A DNA stretch of 10,394 bases from Euzebyaceae bacterium (GCA_013696915.1 JACCXR010000088.1:1-10394), one strand, 5' to 3'. Shown: positions 1 to 5,939, counted from the stretch's first letter. Translations and numbers: made by a program. Notes: generated by a model not told the origin, from the sequence alone.

Positions 1-2
1 GC

Positions 3-671
3 GGCTACGGCGCCGAGGTCGTGCTCTACGACCGCTACGCCGAGGACCGGGAGGCGCTCGGGGCCGCCATGGCCGCCGACCGCGGCCTCACGCTCGTGCC
101 GCCGTACGAGGACGAGTTCGTCATGGCGGGCCAGGGCACCGTCGCCCTGGAGCTGCTGGCCGACGCCGGGCCGCTGGACCTGCTGCTCGTCTGCGTCGGC
201 GGCGGCGGCCTGATCGCGGGCTGCGCGACCGCGGCCAAGGGCCTCGCACCGGGCATCCGCGTGGTCGGGGTCGAGCCGGCTGCCGGTGACGACACGAAGC
301 GGTCGCTGGAGGCCGGCGAGCGGGTCGCGATCCCGGTCCCACGCACGATCGCCGACGGTCAGCAGGCCAGCATTCCGGGCGCGATGACGTTCGCGGTGAA
401 CCGCCGGCTCGTCGACGAGATCGTGCTCGCCACCGACGAGGAGATCCTCGACGCGATGGTGTTCCTGTTCGACCGCTGCAAGGTCGTCGCGGAGCCCAGC
501 GGCGCCTGCGCGCTCGCCGCGCTGCTCGCCGGCAACGTCGACGCCCGGGGACTGCGGATCGGCGTGACCATCTCCGGCGGCAACGTCGGCGTTCGCCGGT
601 TCGCCGAGCTGCTGGCCGGGCGATCAGGGGCCGCACCCGGGCCGGACGGTCAGACCAGCCGGCAGATCTGA
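3..671 (+). CDS. Threonine/serine dehydratase family PLP enzyme (possibly 3-hydroxyaspartate ammonia-lyase), 5'-truncated
   Basis: This is the C-terminal part of a fold-type II PLP enzyme; the start and the PLP-binding lysine lie before the window, and the frame is open from base 3. Such enzymes deaminate threonine, serine or 3-hydroxyaspartate to a 2-oxo acid and ammonia in the cytoplasm. The tetraglycine phosphate-binding loop (VGGGGLIAG) is at about 195-221. The motif EPAAGDD follows, with E, G and D in the E-x3-G-x-D spacing of the divalent metal site of serine racemase-type members. Next come TIADGQQ and, at about 492-503, EPSG. There is no C-terminal regulatory ACT domain, so it is the short catabolic or racemase-like form rather than biosynthetic IlvA. 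Substrate is undecided; the TIADGQQ and hydrophobic EPSG segments resemble 3-hydroxyaspartate/threonine dehydratases. Its last 22 nt overlap the end of the convergent gene at 650-1135. Confidence 0.9.
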   Translation, partial: GYGAEVVLYDRYAEDREALGAAMAADRGLTLVPPYEDEFVMAGQGTVALELLADAGPLDLLLVCVGGGGLIAGCATAAKGLAPGIRVVGVEPAAGDDTKRSLEAGERVAIPVPRTIADGQQASIPGAMTFAVNRRLVDEIVLATDEEILDAMVFLFDRCKVVAEPSGACALAALLAGNVDARGLRIGVTISGGNVGVRRFAELLAGRSGAAPGPDGQTSRQI

Positions 672-1135
672 CCGTCGGAGGCCCGCAGCACGGCGCGGGC
701 GGCCTCGTGGAGCGCCCGGTGGTGGCGCTTGAAGACCTCGATCTCGTCGTCGTCGCCGAAGTCGTCCTCGTCGGGGTCCTCGTCACCGTCGAGCGCGGCG
801 AAGGCGGCGTCCCAGTCGGTCTCGGCGGCGGCGTTGCGCAGGTGCATGCTCGGGGCCTGCAACAGCGCCCGCTCCAGGTCCTGGATGACCGTCAGCACCA
901 CGTCGGTGCTGGTGACGACGCCCGGGGTCGTGAGCAGGTGGAGCGCCTGCAGCTTGCGCATCGCCATCGCCATGACGAGCTGGGGATCGCCGAGCTCGCT
1001 GACGGCCGAGTCGACGGTGCGCAGGTCGATCGTCACGTGCCGCGGAACCTCGAACCAGTCGCGAAGCAGGTCGAAGAGCCCCTCGGCGGACGTTCGGGCC
1101 GCGAGCAGCTCCGACGGCTTCGGGATCTCCTCCAT
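650..1135 (-). CDS. Uncharacterised 161-aa protein with acidic loop
   Basis: I do not recognise this family. The 161-aa product starts MEEIPKPSEL and looks soluble and largely helical, with no signal peptide or membrane segment. Residues about 116-133 form a very acidic stretch rich in D and E, followed by a basic/His segment (FKRHHRALHEAARAVLR, about 135-151). The frame is open for another 93 codons upstream, but that part is antisense to serB. I chose the ATG at 1135 because a TAGCCT -10-like box lies 8 nt before it and codon use is typical from there. There is no Shine-Dalgarno, so the mRNA is probably leaderless. It diverges from serB and its last 22 nt overlap the dehydratase tail-to-tail. 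That the reading frame is real is fairly secure; its function is unknown. Confidence 0.75.
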   Translation of the reverse strand: MEEIPKPSELLAARTSAEGLFDLLRDWFEVPRHVTIDLRTVDSAVSELGDPQLVMAMAMRKLQALHLLTTPGVVTSTDVVLTVIQDLERALLQAPSMHLRNAAAETDWDAAFAALDGDEDPDEDDFGDDDEIEVFKRHHRALHEAARAVLRASDGQICRLV

Positions 1136-1143
1136 CGCACGGC

Positions 1144-1149
1144 AGGCTA
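1144..1149 (-). promoter_or_regulatory. Putative -10 box (TAGCCT) of the 161-aa protein gene
   Basis: Reading the minus strand, TAGCCT fits the actinobacterial TANNNT -10 pattern and ends 8 nt before the ATG at 1135. No clear -35 box or Shine-Dalgarno is visible. The spacing would place transcription start at or just before the start codon. Confidence 0.45.
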
Positions 1150-1163
1150 TACGGGGCCGTTGA

Positions 1164-1189
1164 GCGGCGCGCCGCCGCGGACGCGCCGC
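1164..1189. repeat. GC-rich inverted repeat in divergent promoter region
   Basis: GCGGCGCG (1164-1171) and CGCGCCGC (1182-1189) are perfect inverted copies around a 10-nt loop. They lie where the -35 region of the minus-strand gene (start 1135) would be. It could be an operator or a hairpin, or just a product of the GC-rich composition. No T-run follows on either strand, so it is not a typical terminator. Confidence 0.3.
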
Positions 1190-1221
1190 CCCCGGCGCAG
1201 CGTCAGCCAGACCGGGTAGGC

Positions 1222-1235
1222 TCGCCGATCGGCGA
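1222..1235. promoter_or_regulatory. Perfect 14-bp palindrome upstream of serB
   Basis: TCGCCGATCGGCGA is a perfect palindrome with no spacer. It sits 30 bp before the serB ATG, overlapping the position expected for the -35 element of the TAGCGT promoter. The placement suits a repressor operator. However, GC-rich palindromes around CGATCG also occur inside genes here, so the support is only positional. Confidence 0.35.
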
Positions 1236-1248
1236 CCGAATCCTGCGA

Positions 1249-1254
1249 TAGCGT
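1249..1254 (+). promoter_or_regulatory. Putative -10 box (TAGCGT) of serB
   Basis: TAGCGT (TANNNT pattern) ends 11 nt before the serB ATG and no Shine-Dalgarno lies between, so the transcript is probably leaderless or nearly so. A second TANNNT, TAGGCT at 1217-1222, could be an upstream promoter. Confidence 0.45.
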
Positions 1255-1265
1255 GGCCCGACGCC

Positions 1266-2486
1266 ATGGACGACGCGACCGCGCTGCTGATCACCGTCAC
1301 AGGCCGGGACCGCCCGGGGTTGACCTCGGCGTTCTGCGAGGTCCTCGCCGCACTGGGCGCCCGCATCCTCGACATCGAGCAGGTCGTCATCCGCGACCGG
1401 CTCACGCTGGGCATGCTCGTGTCCCTCGGCGGCGACGAGGAACCGGCGCGCGCCGCCCTGTCCGCCCGCGCCGCGGAGCTCGGTGTGTCCGTGGAGTTCG
1501 AGGCGATCGGCGCTCACCGCCCGCCGCCGCGGGCGCAACGCCACTACGTCACCATCCTCGGACAGCCCCTCCGCGCCGCGGCGATCGCGGCGATCACGCG
1601 ACGGATCGCCGACACGGGCGCGAACATCGACCGCGTCTCCCGCTTGTCCCGCTACCCGATCATGAGCTTCGAGCTCCTCGTCTCGGGTGGCGACCCCGAA
1701 CGGCTGCGGGCGGATCTCGCCGTCGAGGCCGCGGCGCAGCGCATCGACGTCGCCGTCCAGCCGGCGAACCTGTACCGCCGTGCGAAGCGGCTCATCGTCC
1801 TGGACGTCGACTCCACCCTCGTGGCGGGGGAGGTGATCGAGCTGTTGGCCGCCCACGCCGGCTGCGCGGCGGAGGTCGCCGGGATCACGGCCCGGGCGAT
1901 GGCGGGCGAGCTCGACTTCGAGCAGTCGCTGCGCCATCGCGTCGCGCTGCTCGCGGGGATGGACGTCGGCGCGCTCGAGCATGTCCGCGACCATCTCGTC
2001 CTCACCCCCGGCGCAAGGACGCTGGTGCGGACGCTGAAGCGGCTCGGCTTCGTCCTGGCGATCGTCAGCGGCGGATTCACCCACATGACCGACGAGCTCA
2101 AGTCGCAGCTGGCGTTGGACTACGCGGCGGCGAACACGCTGGAGGTCGAGCACGGTCGGTTGACCGGCCGTCTCGTCGGGCCCGTCGTCGACCGGGCGGC
2201 CAAGGCCGACCTGCTCGAGCACTTCGCCGCGCAGGCGGGAGTCCCGCTCAGCCAGACGGTCGCGGTCGGCGACGGGGCCAACGACCTCGACATGCTCACC
2301 AGAGCCGGCCTCGGCATCGCCTTCAACGCCAAGCCCGTCGTCCGGCGGGCGGCCGACACCGCCGTCAGCGTGCCCTACCTCGACGCGATCCTGTTCCTGC
2401 TGGGGATCACCCGGGAGGAGATCGAGGCCGCCGACGCCGACGATCCTCGGTTCACGGCGGCGGCTGCGGTGCCGGTCGGAGAGTAG
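1266..2486 (+). CDS. serB: Phosphoserine phosphatase with two ACT domains
   Basis: SerB hydrolyses O-phospho-L-serine to serine and phosphate, the last step of the phosphorylated serine pathway, in the cytoplasm. At 406 aa it has the length and layout of mycobacterial SerB2. ACT domain 1 covers about residues 5-80 (TVTGRDRPGLT) and ACT domain 2 about 92-165 (YVTILGQPL). The HAD phosphatase domain covers about 175-385. HAD motif I is LDVDSTL with nucleophile D180 and acid/base D182. Motif II is S268 in VSGG, K313 is the conserved lysine, and motif III is GDGANDLDM at 335-343 (D336, D340). All catalytic positions are present. The ACT domains suggest amino-acid feedback, as in SerB2 where serine is the effector. 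The ATG at 1266 lacks a Shine-Dalgarno but follows a TAGCGT box. The next gene starts 30 nt downstream with its own promoter-like box. Confidence 0.96.
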   Translation: MDDATALLITVTGRDRPGLTSAFCEVLAALGARILDIEQVVIRDRLTLGMLVSLGGDEEPARAALSARAAELGVSVEFEAIGAHRPPPRAQRHYVTILGQPLRAAAIAAITRRIADTGANIDRVSRLSRYPIMSFELLVSGGDPERLRADLAVEAAAQRIDVAVQPANLYRRAKRLIVLDVDSTLVAGEVIELLAAHAGCAAEVAGITARAMAGELDFEQSLRHRVALLAGMDVGALEHVRDHLVLTPGARTLVRTLKRLGFVLAIVSGGFTHMTDELKSQLALDYAAANTLEVEHGRLTGRLVGPVVDRAAKADLLEHFAAQAGVPLSQTVAVGDGANDLDMLTRAGLGIAFNAKPVVRRAADTAVSVPYLDAILFLLGITREEIEAADADDPRFTAAAAVPVGE

Positions 2487-2502
2487 CGCCGGACCGCTCG
2501 CG

Positions 2503-2508
2503 TATCCT
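2503..2508 (+). promoter_or_regulatory. Putative -10 box (TATCCT) of the 253-aa protein gene
   Basis: TATCCT ends 8 nt before the ATG at 2517, inside the 30-nt gap after serB. There is no Shine-Dalgarno, so a leaderless start is likely. The gene may therefore have its own transcript as well as any read-through from serB. Confidence 0.45.
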
Positions 2509-2516
2509 CCGGCCCG

Positions 2517-3278
2517 ATGATCCGATCCCTGGTCAGAAGCAGGACGAGGACCAACCCGGTCTTCTGGGCCGACGAGCTCCGGCTCGCCGTCGGCGCCGAG
2601 CGGTTCGAACGCGCGCTCCACGAGCCCGACAGCGTCGACCTGCTCGCGTGGAACGTGTTCGAGTCGCTGGAACGGCACTCGGACCGGGACTGGCTCGCGC
2701 ACCGGCTGCAGCTCCTCGGAGGATCGGGGGTGCGGGCGCCGGCGCGGCTGGCGCTGTGGACGGGACGGGACCGTGAGCCGGTCCTGCAGCCGAGCAGGGC
2801 GTACGTCGAGCACGTCCGGGAGCGGGCGCGGCTGGCCGGCGCCGACGGTGACCTCAAGGCGTTCGCCGCTCCCCTGGAGGTCCCCCTCCGCATCGAGTCG
2901 CCCGACGTGCTCGTGCTCGTCGACCTGACCATCGGGCCCTACCCGCGCGGAGCCGGCGGCCGCGACCGGCTCCTGGAGCTCATCGACGCCGGCCTGCCAC
3001 ATGCCGAGCGCCTTTCGAAGGCCCTGGCCGTCGGGGTCGTCTACCCGTCGGGGACGTCGGCGGCGTCGGAGCTGTCCGCGCGCGTGAACCGGCTGCGCGA
3101 CCCCCGGGGCCTTGCAGCCGAGCTTTCCCACCTCGACCGGCCGCCGTCGGTGCTGCTGCGGGAGGTCTCCTGGCAGCAGCTCCTGCGTGTCTGGGAGTCC
3201 GAGGTCGACTACCTCCCCCTCGGTGGGCAGCCGGTCAAGGCGTTCCTCGACCACGTCCGCCGGCTAGGGCTGCGGTAG
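2517..3278 (+). CDS. Uncharacterised 253-aa protein, possible degenerate nuclease-like fold
   Basis: I cannot name this family. It is a soluble, Arg-rich 253-aa protein with no signal peptide, membrane helix or obvious repeat. Notable segments are WNVFESLERHSDRDWLAHRL (about 45-64), a hydrophobic strand SPDVLVLVDLTIG (about 128-140), a helix GGRDRLLELIDAGLPHAERL (about 147-166) and a C-terminal VSWQQLLRVWES (about 217-228). An early conserved-looking E, a PD followed by a hydrophobic strand ending in an acidic residue, and a later helix recall the PD-(D/E)XK nuclease layout. The expected lysine after the acidic residue is a threonine (D136-L-T138), so this is only a weak hint. The start ATG is preceded by TATCCT at 8 nt. 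The gene converges on dps with a 27-nt gap. Confidence 0.8.
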   Translation: MIRSLVRSRTRTNPVFWADELRLAVGAERFERALHEPDSVDLLAWNVFESLERHSDRDWLAHRLQLLGGSGVRAPARLALWTGRDREPVLQPSRAYVEHVRERARLAGADGDLKAFAAPLEVPLRIESPDVLVLVDLTIGPYPRGAGGRDRLLELIDAGLPHAERLSKALAVGVVYPSGTSAASELSARVNRLRDPRGLAAELSHLDRPPSVLLREVSWQQLLRVWESEVDYLPLGGQPVKAFLDHVRRLGLR

Positions 3279-3284
3279 CCACAG

Positions 3285-3302
3285 CCGCGGCCGGGCGCGC
3301 GG
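3285..3302. terminator. Weak hairpin between convergent genes
   Basis: CCGCG (3285-3289) and CGCGG (3298-3302) can pair in the 27-nt gap between two convergent genes. The stem is only 5 bp and no T-run follows, so termination here is an inference from position. Confidence 0.2.
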
Positions 3303-3305
3303 GGG

Positions 3306-3866
3306 TCAGGCGGTCGAGCCGCCGACCGCGTCCGCGGCACCCTGCTCGGTGGCCGCGTCGCCGTGCGCGAGCGCCCCGCCCCTGTCCTCCAGGTGCGCGC
3401 GGATGAACCACTGGAAGGTCTCGAGGGAGTGGAGCTGGCCGATCAGCATGTCCTGGCTGACGGGATCCTGCTCCTCGAACTGCTCGACCGCCGCCCGATG
3501 GTCCTCGATCACCCCGCTGTACACCACGTCGAGCGCGGCGAGGTGCTCCAACGCGACGGCGCGGTTCAGGCTGTAGTCGTCCCACGACCGGTTGGCCGTG
3601 ACGAATCCCGGCGTCCCCATCGGCTCGTAGCCGAGGGTGGCGATCCGCTCGGCGATCTTGTCGCTCATCAACCGGACCGCATCGACCTGGGGGTCGAGCA
3701 TCTCGTGGACCGAGATGAAGTTCGGCCCGATGACGTTCCAGTGAACGTGCTTCAACGTGAGCTGGAGGTCGAGCAGTGCGGTGAGCCGCTGCTGCAGGGT
3801 GTGTGCGACCTTCTCGGCGTCCGCGGCATCGAGCCCGGGGATGGTGTACTTCGACGGCATGGTCAT
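3306..3866 (-). CDS. dps: Dps-family DNA-protection/ferritin-like protein
   Basis: Dps proteins form 12-subunit shells that oxidise and store iron with hydrogen peroxide and, in many species, bind DNA during starvation or oxidative stress. The 186-aa sequence carries the complete Dps signature. In HWNVIGPNFISVHEMLD, residues H42, H54 and D58 match the ferroxidase ligands, and in SDKIAER residues D69 and E73 complete the site (compare E. coli H51, H63, D67, D78, E82). A tail of about 20 residues rich in A, G and acidic residues follows the ferritin bundle. Two starts are possible. AGGAG (3870-3874) is only 3 nt from the ATG at 3866 but 9 nt from the ATG at 3860, so the second may be the true start (184 aa). 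Unlike many neighbours it has a normal Shine-Dalgarno and no TANNNT box. Confidence 0.95.
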   Translation of the reverse strand: MTMPSKYTIPGLDAADAEKVAHTLQQRLTALLDLQLTLKHVHWNVIGPNFISVHEMLDPQVDAVRLMSDKIAERIATLGYEPMGTPGFVTANRSWDDYSLNRAVALEHLAALDVVYSGVIEDHRAAVEQFEEQDPVSQDMLIGQLHSLETFQWFIRAHLEDRGGALAHGDAATEQGAADAVGGSTA

Positions 3867-3869
3867 TCG

Positions 3870-3874
3870 CTCCT
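3870..3874 (-). promoter_or_regulatory. Shine-Dalgarno (AGGAG) of dps
   Basis: AGGAG on the minus strand is 3 nt before the first ATG (3866) and 9 nt before the second (3860). The spacing favours initiation at 3860. Confidence 0.6.
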
Positions 3875-3970
3875 GTCGGCGTTCGTTTGGACCCCTCCGC
3901 CCGGCGCACCCGGCGAGTTGACGACGGCGCCTTCGCCGGTGAGGGTGTGCATGCCCGCCGGCGCGCCCCC

Positions 3971-4012
3971 AGAACCGTCCGCCCCAGAACCGTCCGCCCC
4001 AGACCGTCCAGG
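3971..4012. repeat. 15-bp tandem repeat in the dps-aminotransferase divergent region
   Basis: AGAACCGTCCGCCCC occurs twice head to tail (3971-3985 and 3986-4000), followed by a degenerate third copy starting AGACCGTCCAGG (4001-4012). The array ends 12 bp before the aminotransferase ATG and lies about 105 bp upstream of dps. It could be a set of regulator sites for either gene or a simple slippage repeat. Confidence 0.6.
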
Positions 4013-4024
4013 ACCACCTCTGCG

Positions 4025-5230
4025 ATGACCCTCACCTCTACCGACCCGACCTCCCGGCGCGTGCGCGCCGTCGCCGAATCCCCGACCCTGGTCATCGACG
4101 CCAAGGCGAAGGCCCTGTGCGCCGAGGGCGAGGACGTGGTGGGCTTCGGTGCCGGGGAGCCGGACTTCCCGACGCCGCCGCATGTCATCCGCGCCGCGCA
4201 GGCGGCGTGCGCGGATCCGCGCATGCACCGGTACACCCCGAGCGCCGGCCTTCCGGAGCTCAGGGAGGCCATCGCGCGGAAGACGAGCCGTGACTCCGGG
4301 CTGGCGGTCAGCGCCGACGAGGTGCTCGTCACCAACGGTGGGAAGCACGCGCTGTTCACGGCGTTCCAGACGCTGCTCGACCCCGGGGACGAGGTCCTGC
4401 TGCCGGCGCCGTACTGGGTGAGCTACCCGGACCAGATCCGCCTGGCCGGGGGGACGGTCGTGGCGCTGCCGACGGGCGCGGCGTCGAGCTTCCGCGTGTC
4501 GGTCGACCAGCTCGAGTCCGCCAGGACCGCCAGGACGAAGGTCCTGGTGTTCACCTCGCCTTCGAACCCCACCGGCGCGGTGTACCCGCGGGAGGACGTC
4601 GCCGCGATCGGCCGCTGGGCGGCCGACGCCGGCATCTGGGTCGTCACCGACGAGATCTACGAGCACCTGGTCTACGGAGACGCCCGCCACGTGAGCATGC
4701 CGGTCGTCGTCCCGGAGCTGCGCGACCGCTGCGTCGTCGTGAACGGGGTTGCGAAGACGTACGCGATGACCGGCTGGCGGGTCGGCTGGTCGATCGCGCC
4801 GCTCGAGGTGACGAAGGCGGCGAACCGCCTGCAGAGCCACCTGTCTTCCAACGTGGCGAACGTGTCCCAGGCCGCGGCCGTCGCCGCCCTCAACGGCCCC
4901 CTCGACGAGGTGGCGGTCATGCGAGCGACGTACGACCGGCGGCGCCGGCTCACCCACGAGCGCCTGTCGGCGGTGCCGGGCCTCGACTGCCCGCTGCCCG
5001 AGGGCGCGTTCTACGCCTTCCCGTCGTGCGAGGGCGTCCTCGGGCGCCGCATCGGCGGCGTCCGCGTCACGTCCTCGCACGAGCTCTGCGCGGCGCTGCT
5101 GGATTCGGCGAAGGTCGCCCTGGTCCCCGGCGAGGGGTTCGGCGCCCCGGGCTACTTCCGACTGTCTTACGCGCTCGGCGACGACGACCTGCGCCGTGGC
5201 CTGGACCGCATCGCCGACGCCCTCGCCTGA
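4025..5230 (+). CDS. Class I pyridoxal-phosphate aminotransferase, aspartate aminotransferase type (Ib)
   Basis: This 401-aa fold-type I enzyme most likely moves the amino group between aspartate and 2-oxoglutarate in the cytoplasm; some relatives also accept prephenate or aromatic substrates. Visible landmarks are FGAGEPDFPTP (41-51), the GGKHALF cofactor loop (105-111), PYWVSYPD (129-136), and SNPTG (180-184). Next are DEIYE with PLP-pyridine-binding D209, the PLP lysine K244 in VAKTYAMTGWRVGW, and substrate carboxylate R379 in FRLSYA. The alanine before the lysine matches Thermus-type subgroup Ib enzymes. I chose the ATG at 4025 because MTLTSTDPTSRR is a typical family N-terminus; the frame runs further upstream through non-coding sequence. 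The best ribosome-binding match, AGGA at 4010-4013, is 11 nt away and weak. It diverges from dps and is followed by vapB after 71 nt. Confidence 0.93.
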   Translation: MTLTSTDPTSRRVRAVAESPTLVIDAKAKALCAEGEDVVGFGAGEPDFPTPPHVIRAAQAACADPRMHRYTPSAGLPELREAIARKTSRDSGLAVSADEVLVTNGGKHALFTAFQTLLDPGDEVLLPAPYWVSYPDQIRLAGGTVVALPTGAASSFRVSVDQLESARTARTKVLVFTSPSNPTGAVYPREDVAAIGRWAADAGIWVVTDEIYEHLVYGDARHVSMPVVVPELRDRCVVVNGVAKTYAMTGWRVGWSIAPLEVTKAANRLQSHLSSNVANVSQAAAVAALNGPLDEVAVMRATYDRRRRLTHERLSAVPGLDCPLPEGAFYAFPSCEGVLGRRIGGVRVTSSHELCAALLDSAKVALVPGEGFGAPGYFRLSYALGDDDLRRGLDRIADALA

Positions 5231-5241
5231 CGCCGAGACGC

Positions 5242-5258
5242 CCGCCGGCCGATGGCGG
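5242..5258 (+). terminator. Weak hairpin after the aminotransferase gene
   Basis: CCGCC (5242-5246) and GGCGG (5254-5258) form a 5-bp stem with a 7-nt loop, 12 nt after the aminotransferase stop. No T-run follows. It may separate the aminotransferase transcript from the vapBC promoter that begins at 5266. Confidence 0.25.
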
Positions 5259-5265
5259 AACGCTG

Positions 5266-5295
5266 TTGACGGAGTGCAGGCGATGCATGCAGAAT
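5266..5295 (+). promoter_or_regulatory. Promoter of vapBC (TTGACG / CAGAAT)
   Basis: The -35 box TTGACG (5266-5271) is separated by 18 bp from a -10-like CAGAAT (5290-5295). This is the best two-box promoter in the window. The -10 ends 6 nt before the vapB ATG at 5302, so transcription would start at or next to the A of the start codon, giving a leaderless mRNA. Confidence 0.6.
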
Positions 5296-5300
5296 GCATC
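5282..5300. promoter_or_regulatory. Inverted-repeat operator of vapBC
   Basis: GATGCAT (5282-5288) and ATGCATC (5294-5300) are perfect inverted copies around the 5-nt spacer GCAGA. The repeat covers the -10 box and ends 1 nt before the vapB start codon. AT-rich ATGCAT words are rare in this GC-rich window, which makes chance unlikely. RHH-type antitoxins with their toxin commonly bind such repeats to repress their own operon, so this is the expected autoregulatory site. Confidence 0.7.
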
Positions 5301-5301
5301 T

Positions 5302-5538
5302 ATGCCGACCTCCATCACCATTCGGGACGTGCCGGACGAAGTCCGGGATGAGCTCGCCGGGCGCGCCGCCCGCGCCGGCCGGTCGCTGCAGGAGCACCTC
5401 CGCGCCGAACTGATCGAGCTCGCGCGCCGTCCCACGGTCGATGAGCTGGTGGAACGGGTGCGGGCTCGCAAGGCCGCGACCGGCAGCCGTCTCAACGCCG
5501 AAGACATCCTCGCGTACCGCGAGCGGGACCGCCGGTGA
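5302..5538 (+). CDS. vapB: FitA/VapB-type ribbon-helix-helix antitoxin
   Basis: This 78-aa antitoxin should bind and inhibit the PIN toxin encoded next and repress the operon. Residues 3-9 (TSITIRD) form the DNA-contacting beta-strand. Helices follow at about 11-24 (DEVRDELAGRAARA) and 28-42 (SLQEHLRAELIELAR), with the short GRS turn between them that is typical of FitA-like ribbon-helix-helix proteins. The tail (about 45-78) is charged and probably wraps around the toxin. The gene starts at the first ATG after the operator palindrome and has no Shine-Dalgarno. Its stop codon overlaps the toxin start (GTGA at 5535-5538), so the two are translationally coupled. Assignment to VapB rather than another RHH subgroup rests mainly on the PIN partner. 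Confidence 0.9.
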   Translation: MPTSITIRDVPDEVRDELAGRAARAGRSLQEHLRAELIELARRPTVDELVERVRARKAATGSRLNAEDILAYRERDRR

Positions 5539-5939
5539 CCGTCGTCGTCGACTCGTCGGCGGTGGTGGCCGCGCTCACCGACGACGGGCGCGACGGCCGT
5601 TGGGCGGAGGCGATGCTGACCGCGGACCCCCTCGCCGCCCCTCACCTCATGCCGGTTGAGGTGGCGAACATCCTGAGCCGCGCCGGCCTCGCCGGGACGC
5701 TGACCGACGACGTTACGGCCCTGGCACACGTCGACCTGGCCGCGCTGCGGGTCGAGCTGTTCCCGTACGGTCCGGTCGCCGACCGTGTGTGGGAGCTGCG
5801 CGGCGGCGTCACCGCCTACGACGCATGGTACGTGGCGCTGGCCGAGGCCCTCGATGCGCCGCTCGTCACGCTCGATCACCGCCTGGCCCGCGCGCCGGGA
5901 CCGCGGTGCACGTTCCGGACGCCGCCACCGTCGCCGTAG
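5535..5939 (+). CDS. vapC: PIN-domain ribonuclease toxin, VapC/FitB type
   Basis: VapC toxins are Mg2+-dependent endoribonucleases that cut tRNA or rRNA and halt growth when the antitoxin is lost. The 134-aa length is typical. The four acidic PIN residues are all visible: D6 in VVVDSSAVV, E42 in PVEVANIL, D96 in TAYDAWYVALAE and D114 in LVTLDHRLA. The TAYDAxYVALAE block is characteristic of VapC. The start is a GTG overlapping the antitoxin stop by 4 nt, so expression depends on vapB translation. All active-site residues are present, so the toxin is probably functional. The last residues (TFRTPPPSP) form a short Pro-rich tail. The gene converges on the DUF488 gene with a 14-nt gap. Its RNA target cannot be read from the sequence. 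Confidence 0.93.
   Translation: MTVVVDSSAVVAALTDDGRDGRWAEAMLTADPLAAPHLMPVEVANILSRAGLAGTLTDDVTALAHVDLAALRVELFPYGPVADRVWELRGGVTAYDAWYVALAEALDAPLVTLDHRLARAPGPRCTFRTPPPSP

Noticed and set aside
1136..1414. 93-codon N-terminal extension of the 161-aa protein
   Set aside because: It runs antisense through the serB promoter and first ACT domain, and has no family-like sequence.
1253..2776. 507-codon plus-strand frame overlapping serB in another register
   Set aside because: It is Arg/Pro-rich and has no motif; it results from GC-rich codon structure of serB.
1203..3254. 683-codon open frame on the minus strand across serB and the 253-aa protein gene
   Set aside because: It is antisense to serB, which has every catalytic motif, and the translation is Arg/Gly/Asp-rich low-complexity sequence typical of a shadow frame in GC-rich DNA.
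4423..4953. Short minus-strand frames inside the aminotransferase gene as possible small proteins
   Set aside because: They have no ribosome-binding site or promoter-like box and lie opposite conserved aminotransferase motifs.
3863..5299. 478-codon minus-strand open frame across the aminotransferase gene
   Set aside because: It is antisense to a well-conserved aminotransferase, with repetitive Arg/Val/Asp-rich composition and no start signal.
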